Below, piece by piece: positions 45,541-56,778 of a DNA stretch of 64,000 bases. Origin of the DNA: an uncultured Myxococcales bacterium. GTDB lineage: Bacteria > Myxococcota_A > UBA9042. How positions within the stretch are numbered: position 1 is the stretch's first letter; each line of letters begins with the position of its first letter. A program made the position numbers and the translations under genes. The DNA is taken from positions 1-64,000 of the forward strand of contig CAIMEY010000048.1 of the NCBI GenBank assembly GCA_903840165.1, in the 5' to 3' direction. Under the pieces are notes generated by a model that was not told where the DNA came from, did no database searches, and was given only the letters and a program-made list of their open reading frames with translations.

Positions 45541-46608
45541 GTGAAGGAAAAGTCGATCGAAGTCAAAGTCGGAGCATTGGTGCTGGTTTGCGTGGCGCTA
45601 TTGGTCACTTTTGTCATCGTGCTCGGCGATTTTGGTGGCAGTAGCGGCTATCCCATGGCCATCGATTACGACACCGCCAGCGACCTCAAGCCCGGCGCGC
45701 CGGTGAAGATCGCGGGCGTAAATGCCGGAAAAATCAAGCGAATTGAATACTGGGGCGGCAAGCTCGATCCGGCCATTGGTCGCCGCGTGATCGTTCGCGT
45801 GCACGTGGACTTTGACCCTGATAAGGGCAAAAGCTTGCACAAGGACGCGCAGTTCTACATCTCGACCCAGGGCATCCTTGGCGAAAAGTATATCGAAGTC
45901 GATCCGGGCACCTATGAACAGCCGGTCCTGCCCGTCAACGCCGTGTCGCTGGGACAACCGCCGCTGCGCATGGAGATTCTCGGCCAGCAATTGACCAAGG
46001 TGTCGGGGGCGATTACCCGAATTCTTGAAAAGAATGAGAAGGTTGTCAACGACGTGCTGGTCCATGCGGATGAGACGGTCCTCGAAGGCAAGAAGGCGTT
46101 GCACGACGCCGATCAGCTCATCACCGACAACAAGGACGACATTCGCCAGGCGATCCAGAAGCTGGACCAGGCGGCCGACAAGGCAGATAAGCTTGTGAAT
46201 TCATTGCAAGTCGCCGTGGGCGATGGCAAGCAGATCAAGAGAACCCTGGCCAATGCCGAGACCGTCAGTGCCGAAGTGCGGGAAAAGGCGGGGCCGATGC
46301 TCGCCGATCTCAAGGCGTCGAGTCATAACGTCCGAAGTTATACGGAGAAACTGCGCGACCGTCCGACGGCCGAGGTGCTCCTGGGCGACAAAGTCGGCGG
46401 CAAGGTGCTCGGCGTGGTCGACAAAGTGGACGGCGCCGTTAGCAAGGCCGACGGGGCCATTGCCGACGTCAAGGAAGTCACTGCTGCCGCGCGCGCCGGC
46501 AAAGGCACGATCGGCGGCCTGCTCATGGACAACGAGCTGTTCATGGATCTGAAGCTCCTGCTCAAAGACCTCAAGAGGCATCCCTGGAAATTCATCTGGC
46601 GCGAATAG
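45541..46608 (+). CDS. mlaD: MlaD-like MCE-domain substrate-binding protein
   Basis: GTG at 45541 has GAGG 7 nt upstream. The 355-residue protein has an N-terminal membrane anchor (VGALVLVCVALLVTFVIVLG) and the MCE domain (YDTASDLKPGAPVKIAGVNAGKI ... ISTQGILGEKYIEVDPG). A long helical, partly coiled-coil C-terminal region with repeated Asp/Lys/Ala segments follows. It should hold lipids in the periplasm as a hexameric ring fed by the MlaF ATPase. The C-terminal extension is longer than in E. coli MlaD and resembles the longer MCE proteins. Confidence 0.92.
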   Translation: MKEKSIEVKVGALVLVCVALLVTFVIVLGDFGGSSGYPMAIDYDTASDLKPGAPVKIAGVNAGKIKRIEYWGGKLDPAIGRRVIVRVHVDFDPDKGKSLHKDAQFYISTQGILGEKYIEVDPGTYEQPVLPVNAVSLGQPPLRMEILGQQLTKVSGAITRILEKNEKVVNDVLVHADETVLEGKKALHDADQLITDNKDDIRQAIQKLDQAADKADKLVNSLQVAVGDGKQIKRTLANAETVSAEVREKAGPMLADLKASSHNVRSYTEKLRDRPTAEVLLGDKVGGKVLGVVDKVDGAVSKADGAIADVKEVTAAARAGKGTIGGLLMDNELFMDLKLLLKDLKRHPWKFIWRE

Positions 46609-47317
46609 GGGTTAGCCATTCTGTGGACCCCGTTCTCTGGCCCAGTCCGACCGCCGTTCGGCCTGGGAAAAACGCCAGCGCAGGCAAAAAAAAATCGGCC
46701 CAAGTGGCAAATGCGCTTGACAGCCCGACACGCCTGACGCACACTAACGGCCCGCTGCGGCGACCTCGGTTACCGCAGCCTCCTCCCATCGGGAAAGGAG
46801 CCTTCGCAGAAGGGACCAGAAATCGGATCGGGGCAACCCGGACAAGACCTGGAAACTGCTGCAAGAAGTTGAGAGTCCGGAAGGACCTCTTCTCTCCGCG
46901 AAGGCACGATGGGCGCCCTTCCACTGGGCGCAGGCGATCGCGAAGGTGCGATAAGCACCGGCTGTGACGGCCGATCCTCGGGCGAGTCCCGAACGATGCC
47001 GTCCCTTTGTTCTGTTCCCTGGTTGTCGAGCTCCGGCGCAAAAGCCGAAGCATATTCGACCCAACCAGGCACAGACGCAGGATGCGACCCTGCCTCAGTT
47101 GGCCCCGCGACAGAGGCCTGCCACATTCGAAAAGGCTCGAACACCGCTGAAATCAGTGGCTTGTCGAGTCCTCTGGCTTGCTGTTGCTCTAGGTCCGTCG
47201 GACCAGCCCCGCCTCCAGAGAGCCTTGACCGGTGAACGGTCGCTCGGACGATTTCCCCGTGGAAATCCTAGCCGATTTGTCAGTGATTCTGCGTACGAAC
47301 GATTCGGAGACTGCGCA
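46609..47317 (+). other. long structured leader upstream of rpsL
   Basis: No gene is supported in this 709-bp stretch. From the promoter at 46717-46745 to the rpsL start there are about 565 transcribed nt. Hairpins seen by eye include 46871-46891 (GTCC/GGAC with GGAA loop), 46913-46931 (GCGCCC/GGGCGC), 47144-47159 (CCGCTGA/TCAGTGG) and 47227-47241 (GACCG/CGGTC). The frame of rpsL stays open upstream to 46964, but the strong rpsL start makes an extension unlikely. Ribosomal-protein leaders with regulatory folds are known in other groups; no match to a named one is claimed. Confidence 0.55.
46717..46745 (+). promoter_or_regulatory. candidate sigma70 promoter of the str operon
   Basis: A perfect TTGACA at 46717-46722 is followed after 17 nt by CACACT at 46740-46745. 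The -10 box is weak but keeps the key A and final T. An A-rich run (46686-46694) lies upstream. The box resembles the TACACT of the rplY operon promoter at 17254-17249. Confidence 0.5.
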
Positions 47318-47689
47318 ATGCCAACGATTAACCAACTGGTCCGTGCCCGCCGCGAAGACAAGCACGTCAAGACCAAGGCGCCTGCCCTGCAAGCCTGCCC
47401 GCAAAAGCGGGGCGTCTGCACGCGCGTTTACACGACCACGCCCAAGAAGCCGAACTCCGCGCTGCGCAAAGTGGCTCGTGTTCGCCTTTCCAACGGCATG
47501 GAAGTGACCTCGTACATCCCCGGCGTCGGCCACAACCTGCAAGAGCACAGCATCGTGCTCATCCGCGGTGGTCGTGTGAAGGACCTGCCTGGTGTGCGTT
47601 ACCACATCGTGCGCGGCACCTTGGACACCACTGGTGTGGCCAACCGCCGTCGCAGCCGCAGCAAATACGGCGCCAAGCGGCCCAAGTAG
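47318..47689 (+). CDS. rpsL: ribosomal protein uS12
   Basis: The 123-residue protein begins MPTINQLVR after GGAG and has the universal core [24 protein letters not shown] and [13 protein letters not shown]. The residues at the usual streptomycin-resistance sites (Lys in TPKKPNS, Lys and Arg in the [10 protein letters not shown] loop) are of the sensitive type. It is the first gene of the superoperon that runs to the end of the window. Confidence 0.98.
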   Translation: MPTINQLVRARREDKHVKTKAPALQACPQKRGVCTRVYTTTPKKPNSALRKVARVRLSNGMEVTSYIPGVGHNLQEHSIVLIRGGRVKDLPGVRYHIVRGTLDTTGVANRRRSRSKYGAKRPK

Positions 47690-47695
47690 TCGCGA

Positions 47696-47751
47696 TTCGC
47701 GGCCCTGGCTGCCCGCTCCTTAGGGGTGAGCAAAGCCAGAAGCTCCGCGAA
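47696..47751 (+). promoter_or_regulatory. structured rpsL-rpsG spacer, candidate S7 operator
   Basis: Nested pairing spans the spacer: TTCGCGG (47696-47702) with CCGCGAA (47745-47751), CTGGCT (47705-47710) with AGCCAG (47734-47739), and GCTC (47715-47718) with GAGC (47728-47731). It begins 7 nt after the rpsL stop. In E. coli the same spacer binds S7 and controls translation of the operon, so a similar role is plausible. That role is inferred from position and structure only. Confidence 0.5.
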
Positions 47752-47802
47752 AACTGCTGTACAAAAAGCTAGTTGCCCGAACCCGTTACTGGAGTCCAGC
47801 CC

Positions 47803-48273
47803 ATGCCCCGCCGTCGCGAAGTACCCAAGCGCCACATCATCAAGGATCCCAAGTATGGCGACACGCTTGTTGCCAAGTTCGCCAACTGCTTGATGTGGGA
47901 TGGCAAAAAGTCTGTGGCCGAGGCCGTGCTCTACGGCGCCCTGGAGAAAGTCCAGAACCGCGGCAAGGACGACCCGATCAAGCTGTTCAAGACCGCGCTG
48001 GAAAACATCCGCCCGGCCGTGGAAGTGAAGTCCCGCCGCGTCGGTGGCTCCAACTATCAGGTGCCCGTGGAAATCCGTCCGGAACGGCGCACGGCGCTGT
48101 CGATTCGTTGGCTCATTGCCGCCGCCCGCGCCCGTGGCGAGAAGTCGATGGAAGAGAAGCTGGCCGGCGAGATCCTCGATGCTTCGCAAGCCCGCGGAAC
48201 TGCGGTTAAGAAGCGGGAAGACGTTCACCGCATGGCGGAAGCCAACAAGGCCTTCGCCCACTACCGCTGGTAA
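47803..48273 (+). CDS. rpsG: ribosomal protein uS7
   Basis: The 156-residue protein starts [10 protein letters not shown] after GGAG and continues through [33 protein letters not shown] and [11 protein letters not shown] to [15 protein letters not shown]. Length and sequence are those of the standard bacterial protein, which organises the 30S head. Confidence 0.98.
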   Translation: MPRRREVPKRHIIKDPKYGDTLVAKFANCLMWDGKKSVAEAVLYGALEKVQNRGKDDPIKLFKTALENIRPAVEVKSRRVGGSNYQVPVEIRPERRTALSIRWLIAAARARGEKSMEEKLAGEILDASQARGTAVKKREDVHRMAEANKAFAHYRW

Positions 48274-48421
48274 CAGCGGGCACGACCTCGCGCCGCCCCA
48301 TCGGGCCATGGCAACTGGTCGCGGTGTCTCAGAAATTGGCCATTCGGCTCCCAAGTTTTGCCGCCTTCCGGCGCCTGCGACCCAGCAAGTCAACCCTTGC
48401 CGTGCAGAAAGAGAGAATACA

Positions 48422-50509
<2,088 letters not shown>

Positions 50510-50572
50510 TTCGCGATTTTGTAGCGCGAATCCTCATTTTCCCTGTGCGATTTGCAAGGAAGGAAAGCCACC

Positions 50573-50881
<309 letters not shown>

Positions 50882-51055
50882 GGTTGAACGCGCACTCACA
50901 ACCTGGTGTTCCTCAAGAGGGACGCTGAGTTGTGGGACGACCGACCCTGTCCGAGCGGGCAGCATCGTCGGCCAAGCGGCAACCAGAGAGACCACCGATG
51001 CCCTTGCGTTGACGCGCAACGGCTCCAGCAATGACCGACGTTTCCGGAGGCAGCC

Positions 51056-51676
51056 ATGCCCAAGATTTCCATCCTCAATGCCCAGGCCCAGGCCGTTGGC
51101 GAAATCGAATTGAGCGACGACGTGTTCGCCGCCGAGATTAAGCCGCACCTGCACTGGGAAATCGTGCGCAACCAGCTGGCCAATCGCCGCGCCGGTACGC
51201 ACTCGACCAAGACCCGTACCACGGTGCATGGCACGACCAAGAAGGCCTTGCGCCAGAAGGGTTCCGGCGGCGCTCGTCACGGTTCGCGCAAGGCTCCGAT
51301 CTACGTCGGCGGCGGCGTGGCCCACGGACCGCACCCGCGTGACTACAGCTACACGGTGCCCAAGCAGGTTCGCCGTGCGGCGCTGTGCTCAGCCCTGAGC
51401 ACCCGTCTCCAGGGCGGCGCGCTGCTGGTGGTTGATTCCTTTGGCCTCTCGGCGCCCAAGACCAAGACCGCAGCCCTGGTGCTGGGTCGTCTTGGTGCCA
51501 ACAAGGCGCTGGTCGTGACCGGCGGCGAGGATGCGAACCTGCACCGCTCGATCCGCAACTTGCCGAGCGCCAAGTACATTCGCGCCGAGGGTGTCAACGT
51601 CTATGACGTGCTCAAGTACGACACCTTGGTTCTGACTGTCGACGCCGTGCAGGCCCTGCACGCTCGGCTTGGTTAA
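51056..51676 (+). CDS. rplD: ribosomal protein uL4
   Basis: The 206-residue protein begins MPKISILNAQAQ after GGAGG. It has the exit-tunnel loop with the RRAGTHSTKTR, RQKGSGGARHGSRKAP and GPHPRDYSY segments and a normal C-terminal domain. In many bacteria uL4 also represses the S10 operon, but no E. coli-like S10 leader is placed before rpsJ here. Confidence 0.97.
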   Translation: MPKISILNAQAQAVGEIELSDDVFAAEIKPHLHWEIVRNQLANRRAGTHSTKTRTTVHGTTKKALRQKGSGGARHGSRKAPIYVGGGVAHGPHPRDYSYTVPKQVRRAALCSALSTRLQGGALLVVDSFGLSAPKTKTAALVLGRLGANKALVVTGGEDANLHRSIRNLPSAKYIRAEGVNVYDVLKYDTLVLTVDAVQALHARLG

Positions 51677-51736
51677 CGCATTCCGCGGCCGCTGCTGGGG
51701 TTGACCCAGTTCGCTGCCCTTCCGACGAGGTTCCCG

Positions 51737-52030
51737 ATGGCCCTGCACGTCACCCAAGTTCTGGTTCGTCCGTTGATCACGGAAAAGAACAATCTCGGCC
51801 GAGAGCACAACAACGAGATTGTTTTCGAAGTCCATCGCGACGCCAACAAGCCGCAGATTAAGGCCGCCGTTGAGCAGCTGTTTGGCGTGGAAGTCGAAGA
51901 CGTCCGCACCATTCGTAAGCTGGGTAAGCTGCGCCGCGTCGGCAAGTACAGCGGTTACCGCGTCGACACCAAGAAGGCGATCGTCAAGCTGCCCGAGGGC
52001 GCCAACATCGATTTCTTCCAGGGCGTGTAG
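51737..52030 (+). CDS. rplW: ribosomal protein uL23
   Basis: The ATG at 51737 has GAGG 9 nt upstream and gives 97 residues. The sequence shows VLVRPLITEKN, VFEVHRDANKPQIKAAVEQLFGVEV and LPEGANIDFFQ, as expected for the tunnel-exit protein that docks trigger factor and SRP. Confidence 0.96.
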   Translation: MALHVTQVLVRPLITEKNNLGREHNNEIVFEVHRDANKPQIKAAVEQLFGVEVEDVRTIRKLGKLRRVGKYSGYRVDTKKAIVKLPEGANIDFFQGV

Positions 52031-52120
52031 CTTCCGGGCGCACGACCGAGTCGGCCGTTGCGTTGCTAAGTTCGCTGGACCCTTTTGAGACTTTTGCTCT
52101 TTGTAGAATCGGAGCCAACC

Positions 52121-52954
52121 ATGGGCATCAAAAAGTACCGCCCCGTATCTGCCGGAACGCGCCAGTTGCACCTGGACGATTTCAAGGACGTCACCAAGTC
52201 CACGCCGGAAAAAGCGCTGATTGCGCCGCTTTCTGGCCCCAAAGGTCGCAACTGCTACGGTCGGATTACGGCCTACCAGCGCGGTGGCGCCCACAAGCGT
52301 CATTACCGCATTGTCGACTTCAAGCGCGACAAAGTGGCCGTTCCTGCGACCGTCGCTGCGATCGAGTACGATCCCAATCGTTCTTCGCGCCTGGCGCTGT
52401 TGCACTACGCCGATGGTGAGAAGCGCTACATCCTAGCGCCCCTTAACATCAAGGTCGGCGACACGGTGATCTCTTCGAAGAACGCCGACATCAAGCCGGG
52501 TAACACCCTGCCGCTGGAATCGATTCCGGTCGGTACGATGGTGCACGCGGTTGAGTTGCAGCCGGGCCGTGGTGCCCAGATGTGCCGCTCGGCCGGTACC
52601 TCCGCGCAGTTGATGGCCAAGGAAGGCAAGCACGCGTTGCTTCGTCTCCCCTCGGGTGAACTGCGTAAAGTGACTCGGGATTGCCGTGCGACCATTGGTC
52701 AGACGGGCAACCTCGACCACGACAAGATCAAGCTGGGCAAAGCCGGCCGTTCGCGCTGGTTGGGTCGTCGGCCCAATGTCCGCGGTGTCGCGATGAACCC
52801 GGTCGATCACCCCCACGGCGGTGGTGAAGGTCGTACCTCTGGTGGCCGTCATCCGACGACGCCTTGGGGCAAGAAGACCAAGGGTCCCAAGACGCGCACC
52901 AACAAGCGCACCAATCGCTTGATTGTTTCTCGTCGGCCCAAGGGTCCGCGCTAG
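52121..52954 (+). CDS. rplB: ribosomal protein uL2
   Basis: The 277-residue protein starts [12 protein letters not shown] after GGAG. It contains [22 protein letters not shown] and the peptidyl-transferase-centre loop [23 protein letters not shown]. The family His in that loop is present. Length is normal. Confidence 0.98.
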   Translation: MGIKKYRPVSAGTRQLHLDDFKDVTKSTPEKALIAPLSGPKGRNCYGRITAYQRGGAHKRHYRIVDFKRDKVAVPATVAAIEYDPNRSSRLALLHYADGEKRYILAPLNIKVGDTVISSKNADIKPGNTLPLESIPVGTMVHAVELQPGRGAQMCRSAGTSAQLMAKEGKHALLRLPSGELRKVTRDCRATIGQTGNLDHDKIKLGKAGRSRWLGRRPNVRGVAMNPVDHPHGGGEGRTSGGRHPTTPWGKKTKGPKTRTNKRTNRLIVSRRPKGPR

Positions 52955-53049
52955 GACGCTAGGGAAGCGCAGCGCCAGACGGCGGCGGCGCAGGTGAGCG
53001 CGGAACAAGCGCTGGTTCAACAGGATTTTTCCGTTACTGAGGCAACCTC

Positions 53050-53328
53050 ATGTCCCGTTCGATCAAGAAAGGCCCGTTTGTCGATGGCCACCTCAAGGAA
53101 AAGGTGGAAGACGCCAACCGCGCCAACAACAAGCGCCCGATCAAGACTTGGTCGCGCCGGTCGACGATTTTCCCTGATTTCGTCGGTTTGAACTTCATGG
53201 TCCACAACGGCAAAAAGTTCGTGCCGGTGTTCGTGACGGAGAACATGGTCGGCCACAAGCTGGGCGAGTTCTCTCCGACGCGCACCTTCCACGGCCACTC
53301 CGCGGACAAGAAGGTCAAGAAGAAGTAA
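53050..53328 (+). CDS. rpsS: ribosomal protein uS19
   Basis: The 92-residue protein begins [12 protein letters not shown] after GAGG and contains [13 protein letters not shown] and [17 protein letters not shown]. It pairs with uS13 in the 30S head. Its order after rplB is conserved. Confidence 0.98.
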   Translation: MSRSIKKGPFVDGHLKEKVEDANRANNKRPIKTWSRRSTIFPDFVGLNFMVHNGKKFVPVFVTENMVGHKLGEFSPTRTFHGHSADKKVKKK

Positions 53329-53460
53329 GGCGAAGATGCGGCGGTGCCCCGTGCCCAGGATAGGGCCGGAAGCCACATGGAGCCTGCTTCGGTCAGGCCC
53401 CAGCAGCTCAATCAAGCGTTGACGACCCAATGTGTGCCGTTGACGACGAAGGAAATGGCG

Positions 53461-53805
53461 ATGAGCGACAAGCTGACCCACACTGTTCACCTGCGTAACC
53501 TGCTGATCGCGCCACGTAAAGTGCGTGTGGTCGTGGATCAAATCCGCGACAAGCCGGTGGCCGTAGCCCTCGACATGCTGCAGTTCATCACCAAGCTTGG
53601 TGCTGGGCCGGTGCGCAAGCTGCTCGACAGCGCAGTGGCCAATGCCCGTGAAACCCACGGCATGGATGTCGATGCGCTGTACGTCAAGTCCGTCTACGTC
53701 GATCAGGCGCGGACGCTCAAGCGGTTCACGCCGCGTGCGCAGGGTCGGGCGACCAAGATTCTCAAGAAGTCGAGCCATGTGACGCTCGAGCTGGGCGTGC
53801 GCTAG
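53461..53805 (+). CDS. rplV: ribosomal protein uL22
   Basis: Of two nearby ATGs, 53461 has AAGGA at the better distance, giving 114 residues; 53455 would add two. The segment LLIAPRKVRVVVDQIRDKPV and the tunnel hairpin RFTPRAQGRATKI are present. The 132-nt spacer before it shows no gene. Confidence 0.96.
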   Translation: MSDKLTHTVHLRNLLIAPRKVRVVVDQIRDKPVAVALDMLQFITKLGAGPVRKLLDSAVANARETHGMDVDALYVKSVYVDQARTLKRFTPRAQGRATKILKKSSHVTLELGVR

Positions 53806-53862
53806 TTCGCACAAGACTTGTGGTCAAGTTTGTACGGAACCAAAAGGGTACCGGAGGATAAC

Positions 53863-54510
53863 GTGGGACAGAAAAGCCATCCGAACGGTCTGCGCCTCGG
53901 CGTGATTCGCACCTGGAACTCCAAGTGGTTCGAGGAAAAAGCTTACGCCAAGTGGTTGCACGAGGACCTGGCGATCCGCAAGCTGATCAAGACCAAGATG
54001 AACCATGCAGGCATCGCGCGCATCGACATCGAGCGTCGCGCACGGCAGATCCGCATCGGCGTGCACACCGCGCGTCCGGGCATTCTGATCGGGCCAAAGG
54101 GCAAGGAAGCCGAGAAGCTCAAGGCCATGCTCAGCAAGATCGCGCAGGGCGAAATCGTCCTGTCGATTCACGAGATTCGCCGCGCTGAGACCGATGCACA
54201 GCTTGTCGCTGAGTCGATCGCCACCCAGCTCGAGCGCCGCGTTGCCTTCCGCCGGGCGATGCGCAAGGCCATGCAAGCCGCGCAGAAGTTTGGCATCAAG
54301 GGCATTCGCGTCGCCTGCGCCGGTCGTTTGGGCGGAGCAGAAATGGGCCGTTACGAGTGGTACCGGGAAGGGCGCGTGCCCCTGCACACGCTGCGCGCCG
54401 ACATTCAATACGGGGAGGCCTTGGCCAAGACCACGTACGGAATTTGCGGCGTCAAAACCTGGATTTACCACGGCGACATCCTGCCCGAGCGCAACATCGC
54501 CCGCGCGTAA
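53863..54510 (+). CDS. rpsC: ribosomal protein uS3
   Basis: GTG at 53863 has GGAGG 7 nt upstream and gives 215 residues: [17 protein letters not shown], then the KH-domain motif [13 protein letters not shown] and the C-terminal [26 protein letters not shown]. It belongs to the mRNA-entry helicase site of the 30S subunit. Confidence 0.97.
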   Translation: MGQKSHPNGLRLGVIRTWNSKWFEEKAYAKWLHEDLAIRKLIKTKMNHAGIARIDIERRARQIRIGVHTARPGILIGPKGKEAEKLKAMLSKIAQGEIVLSIHEIRRAETDAQLVAESIATQLERRVAFRRAMRKAMQAAQKFGIKGIRVACAGRLGGAEMGRYEWYREGRVPLHTLRADIQYGEALAKTTYGICGVKTWIYHGDILPERNIARA

Positions 54511-54602
54511 CGGATTGGCAATGGGGCTTGGGCCAGGCAATGGCTCAGGCGACCTCTGGAACAGGACCGGCACTGCCGGTTGAACGATAAAGGAGCGCAG
54601 CC

Positions 54603-55019
54603 ATGTTGGCACCCAAGCGCGTGAAATGGCGCAAGGTCATGAAAGGTCGCAAGACCGGCACGGCCTACCGCGGCAACGAAGTGAGCAACGGCGATTTTGG
54701 CCTGATGGCGACCGAATGCGGCTATATGACTAGCCGCCAGATCGAAGCCGCTCGTATTGCCATGACCCGCAAGATCAAGCGCGGGGCGCGGGTGTGGATT
54801 CGCATCTTCCCGCAGAAGCCGATTACCAAGAAGCCCGCCGAAACCCGCATGGGTAAAGGTAAAGGGCCACCGGACCACTGGGTTGCAGTGATTCTCCCGG
54901 GCATGATGCTCTATGAGATTCAGTCCGACGAGCCCGAGTTGGTCAAGGAAGCGTTGCAACTGGCCAGCCACAAGCTGCCGTTCAAGACGCGCGTTGTGGC
55001 TCGGGACGAGATCGCGTAA
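54603..55019 (+). CDS. rplP: ribosomal protein uL16
   Basis: The 138-residue protein starts [11 protein letters not shown] after AAAGGAG and has the [21 protein letters not shown] and [16 protein letters not shown] segments. Both are strongly conserved near the A-site. The usual rpmC neighbour does not follow at once but after 343 nt. Confidence 0.98.
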   Translation: MLAPKRVKWRKVMKGRKTGTAYRGNEVSNGDFGLMATECGYMTSRQIEAARIAMTRKIKRGARVWIRIFPQKPITKKPAETRMGKGKGPPDHWVAVILPGMMLYEIQSDEPELVKEALQLASHKLPFKTRVVARDEIA

Positions 55020-55362
55020 GGGCTTGGCCCTGTGACCCATTTCCCTGAGCGGGGGATGGAACAAGGCGCAGCGGGCTGACAAAGCGGTGGTGAGTGTAAA
55101 GCGCTGCGACGAAGAGTCGACCTGCACAGAATCCTTCGGGAATTGCAGGGCAAGCGCGAGACCAAGGGCACCGGGACCTCAGAGGTTCCAGGGGCTTCAG
55201 GCCAAGACTCAACCCGACCCACGTCGCTTGCGAAAAGACCTACCGCGAAGATACCCGTTGTGAAAAGCCCCATTGGGACCTGACACAGCACGACTGCGAG
55301 ATAGCAAACAGGGATGAGACCCGCACCGCGTGTGCGCCCGTCCCAGCCGTACGGAGACCGAG
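55020..55362 (+). other. 343-nt structured spacer between rplP and rpmC
   Basis: No gene is visible. Two hairpins were found by eye. 55037-55059 pairs CCATTTCCC with GGGGGATGG around TGAGC, 17 nt after the rplP stop. 55121-55149 pairs CCTGCA with TGCAGG and closes an inner stem with a C(TTCG)G tetraloop. Neither has a T-run, so they are more likely processing, stability or regulatory structures than terminators. In most bacteria these two genes touch or overlap. Confidence 0.5.
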
Positions 55363-55581
55363 ATGAAGCGCGCATTGCTCAAGGAACTGACATCGGTGGA
55401 ACTGCGCCGCAAGGAAGGCGAACTTCGTGAGGAAGTCTTCCGTCTGCGCTTTCAGCACCACACCGGCCAGTTGGCCAGCCCGATCAAGTTGCGCACGGCG
55501 CGCCGCGAGTTGGCGCAGGTGTTGACACGCATGCGCGAGATTGAACTTGGCGTGCGGTCTTCGGCTTTGCCCCAAGGCTAA
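55363..55581 (+). CDS. rpmC: ribosomal protein uL29
   Basis: The ATG at 55363 follows GGAG and gives 72 residues: a helical hairpin with LKELTSVELRRKEGELREEVFRLRFQ and LRTARRELAQVLTRMRE, the expected uL29 pattern near the tunnel exit. Confidence 0.95.
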   Translation: MKRALLKELTSVELRRKEGELREEVFRLRFQHHTGQLASPIKLRTARRELAQVLTRMREIELGVRSSALPQG

Positions 55582-55779
55582 GGCGTCCAGAACGCAGCTG
55601 GCGCTCGCGGGAAGTTCCCCAATCAGGGAATTCGCAGAAGCGCCCGGTCGACAGTGCTCCGGCACCAGACCGAGGCAGCGAGCGCCCGTGTCGATAGAGC
55701 GCCTGTGAAAGAACGTGAAATGATTCCGCGAGCTGGACCACATGAGTCAGCCGCAGTGTACGACGAGGAGATGGCAGCC

Positions 55780-56109
55780 ATGACCGAGAACGACAACAGC
55801 GTGATCGACGCGCCGAGCAGCGAGGCTGCCGCGGAAGACAATTTGGCCGGTGAGCACGGTCGCCATCGCCGCACGGCGACGGGCATCGTTGTCTCGACCA
55901 AGATGGAAAAAACGGCTGTCATTTCCGTGACACGCGTCTTCCTGCACCCCAAGTACCGCAAGTACGTGCGTCGGCGCAAGAAGTACATGGCCCACGATGA
56001 GCATGGTCAGTGCGCGGTCGGTGACCAGGTGCTGATTGAGGAATGCCGGCCCATGTCCGCTCACAAGCGGTGGCGCTTCCTCAAGATCATGCGCAAGCAT
56101 GCGCAGTAG
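55780..56109 (+). CDS. rpsQ: ribosomal protein uS17, N-terminally extended
   Basis: The ATG at 55780 has GAGGAG about 9 nt upstream and gives 110 residues. The core (GIVVSTKMEKTAVISVTR ... VGDQVLIEECRPMSAHKRW) is standard. About 32 acidic, Ser/Ala-rich residues precede it, which most bacterial uS17 proteins lack. An ATG at 55771 would add three more. No later start with a good ribosome binding site exists before the core. Confidence 0.95.
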   Translation: MTENDNSVIDAPSSEAAAEDNLAGEHGRHRRTATGIVVSTKMEKTAVISVTRVFLHPKYRKYVRRRKKYMAHDEHGQCAVGDQVLIEECRPMSAHKRWRFLKIMRKHAQ

Positions 56110-56112
56110 GAC

Positions 56113-56167
56113 TGATGCTGCGGCGGGCAAAGCATCAACTGCTAAGCCTTTTGTCGCGGTAGCTTAG
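56113..56167 (+). promoter_or_regulatory. two tandem hairpins after rpsQ
   Basis: TGATGCT (56113-56119) pairs perfectly with AGCATCA (56131-56137), and CTAAGC (56142-56147) with GCTTAG (56162-56167). They start 3 nt after the rpsQ stop codon. No T-run follows, so transcription should continue into rplN. They may mark RNA processing or translational control. Confidence 0.4.
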
Positions 56168-56299
56168 TCAACTTGGCCGCCTTTGCGGGCGCCAAAGCCA
56201 AAACGCAGGCCGCACCGAAAAGCGGCAAAGTCAACCAGTGCCGCCACGCGCGCGGCAACGCCCATCCGCTCCAAGCGGTTCAGCGTGCAAGGGGATGCC

Positions 56300-56668
56300 A
56301 TGATCCAGACCGAGACCTACCTGACTGTGGCCGATAACTCCGGCGCCAAGCAGCTGCGCTGCATCAAGGTGCTGGGCGGTTCCAAGCGCAAGTACGCGTC
56401 GCTAGGCGATATTATCGTCTGTTCGGTGCGCGAAGCGCTGCCCAAGTCCAAGGTCAAGAAGGGCGATGTGGTCAAGGCCGTCATCGTTCGCACCACCAAG
56501 GAAGTGGGCCGTGAAGACGGCAGCTACATCAAGTTCGACGGCAATGCCGCCGTGGTGATCAACAACCAGAAGGAGCCCGTGGGCACGCGCATCTTTGGGC
56601 CCGTTGCCCGCGAGTTGCGCGCCAAGCGATTTATGAAAATCGTGTCCCTGGCGCCCGAGGTTCTGTAG
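56300..56668 (+). CDS. rplN: ribosomal protein uL14
   Basis: The ATG at 56300 follows AAGGGG and gives the standard 122 residues: [17 protein letters not shown], then [31 protein letters not shown] and [13 protein letters not shown]. The strongly conserved N-terminus fixes the start despite a longer open frame upstream. Confidence 0.98.
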   Translation: MIQTETYLTVADNSGAKQLRCIKVLGGSKRKYASLGDIIVCSVREALPKSKVKKGDVVKAVIVRTTKEVGREDGSYIKFDGNAAVVINNQKEPVGTRIFGPVARELRAKRFMKIVSLAPEVL

Positions 56669-56687
56669 ACCGACCTTCGGGTCAGTC
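56668..56687 (+). promoter_or_regulatory. hairpin with TTCG loop at the rplN stop
   Basis: GAC and ACC pair with GGT and GTC around a C(TTCG)G tetraloop, beginning at the last base of the rplN stop codon. The stem is short and has two mismatches. There is no T-run. It is one of several hairpins placed just after stop codons in this operon. Confidence 0.35.
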
Positions 56688-56778
56688 AAGTCATTGCGGC
56701 GACGAACGCCCTGTGATGTCAGCGATTTAGTGGCCAGCCAATTGAGTGCCGGCCCCAGCGATTAGAGAAGGTGCTCCC

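Noticed and set aside
46861-46931. Possible RNase P or other named RNA in the rpsL leader
   Set aside because: A short GAGAGTCCGG string resembles a fragment of RNase P RNA, but the rest of the conserved core is absent.
46964-47317. 118-codon in-frame extension upstream of rpsL
   Set aside because: uS12 has a fixed N-terminus (MPTINQL) and a ribosome binding site directly before it. Long open frames are frequent in this GC-rich sequence.
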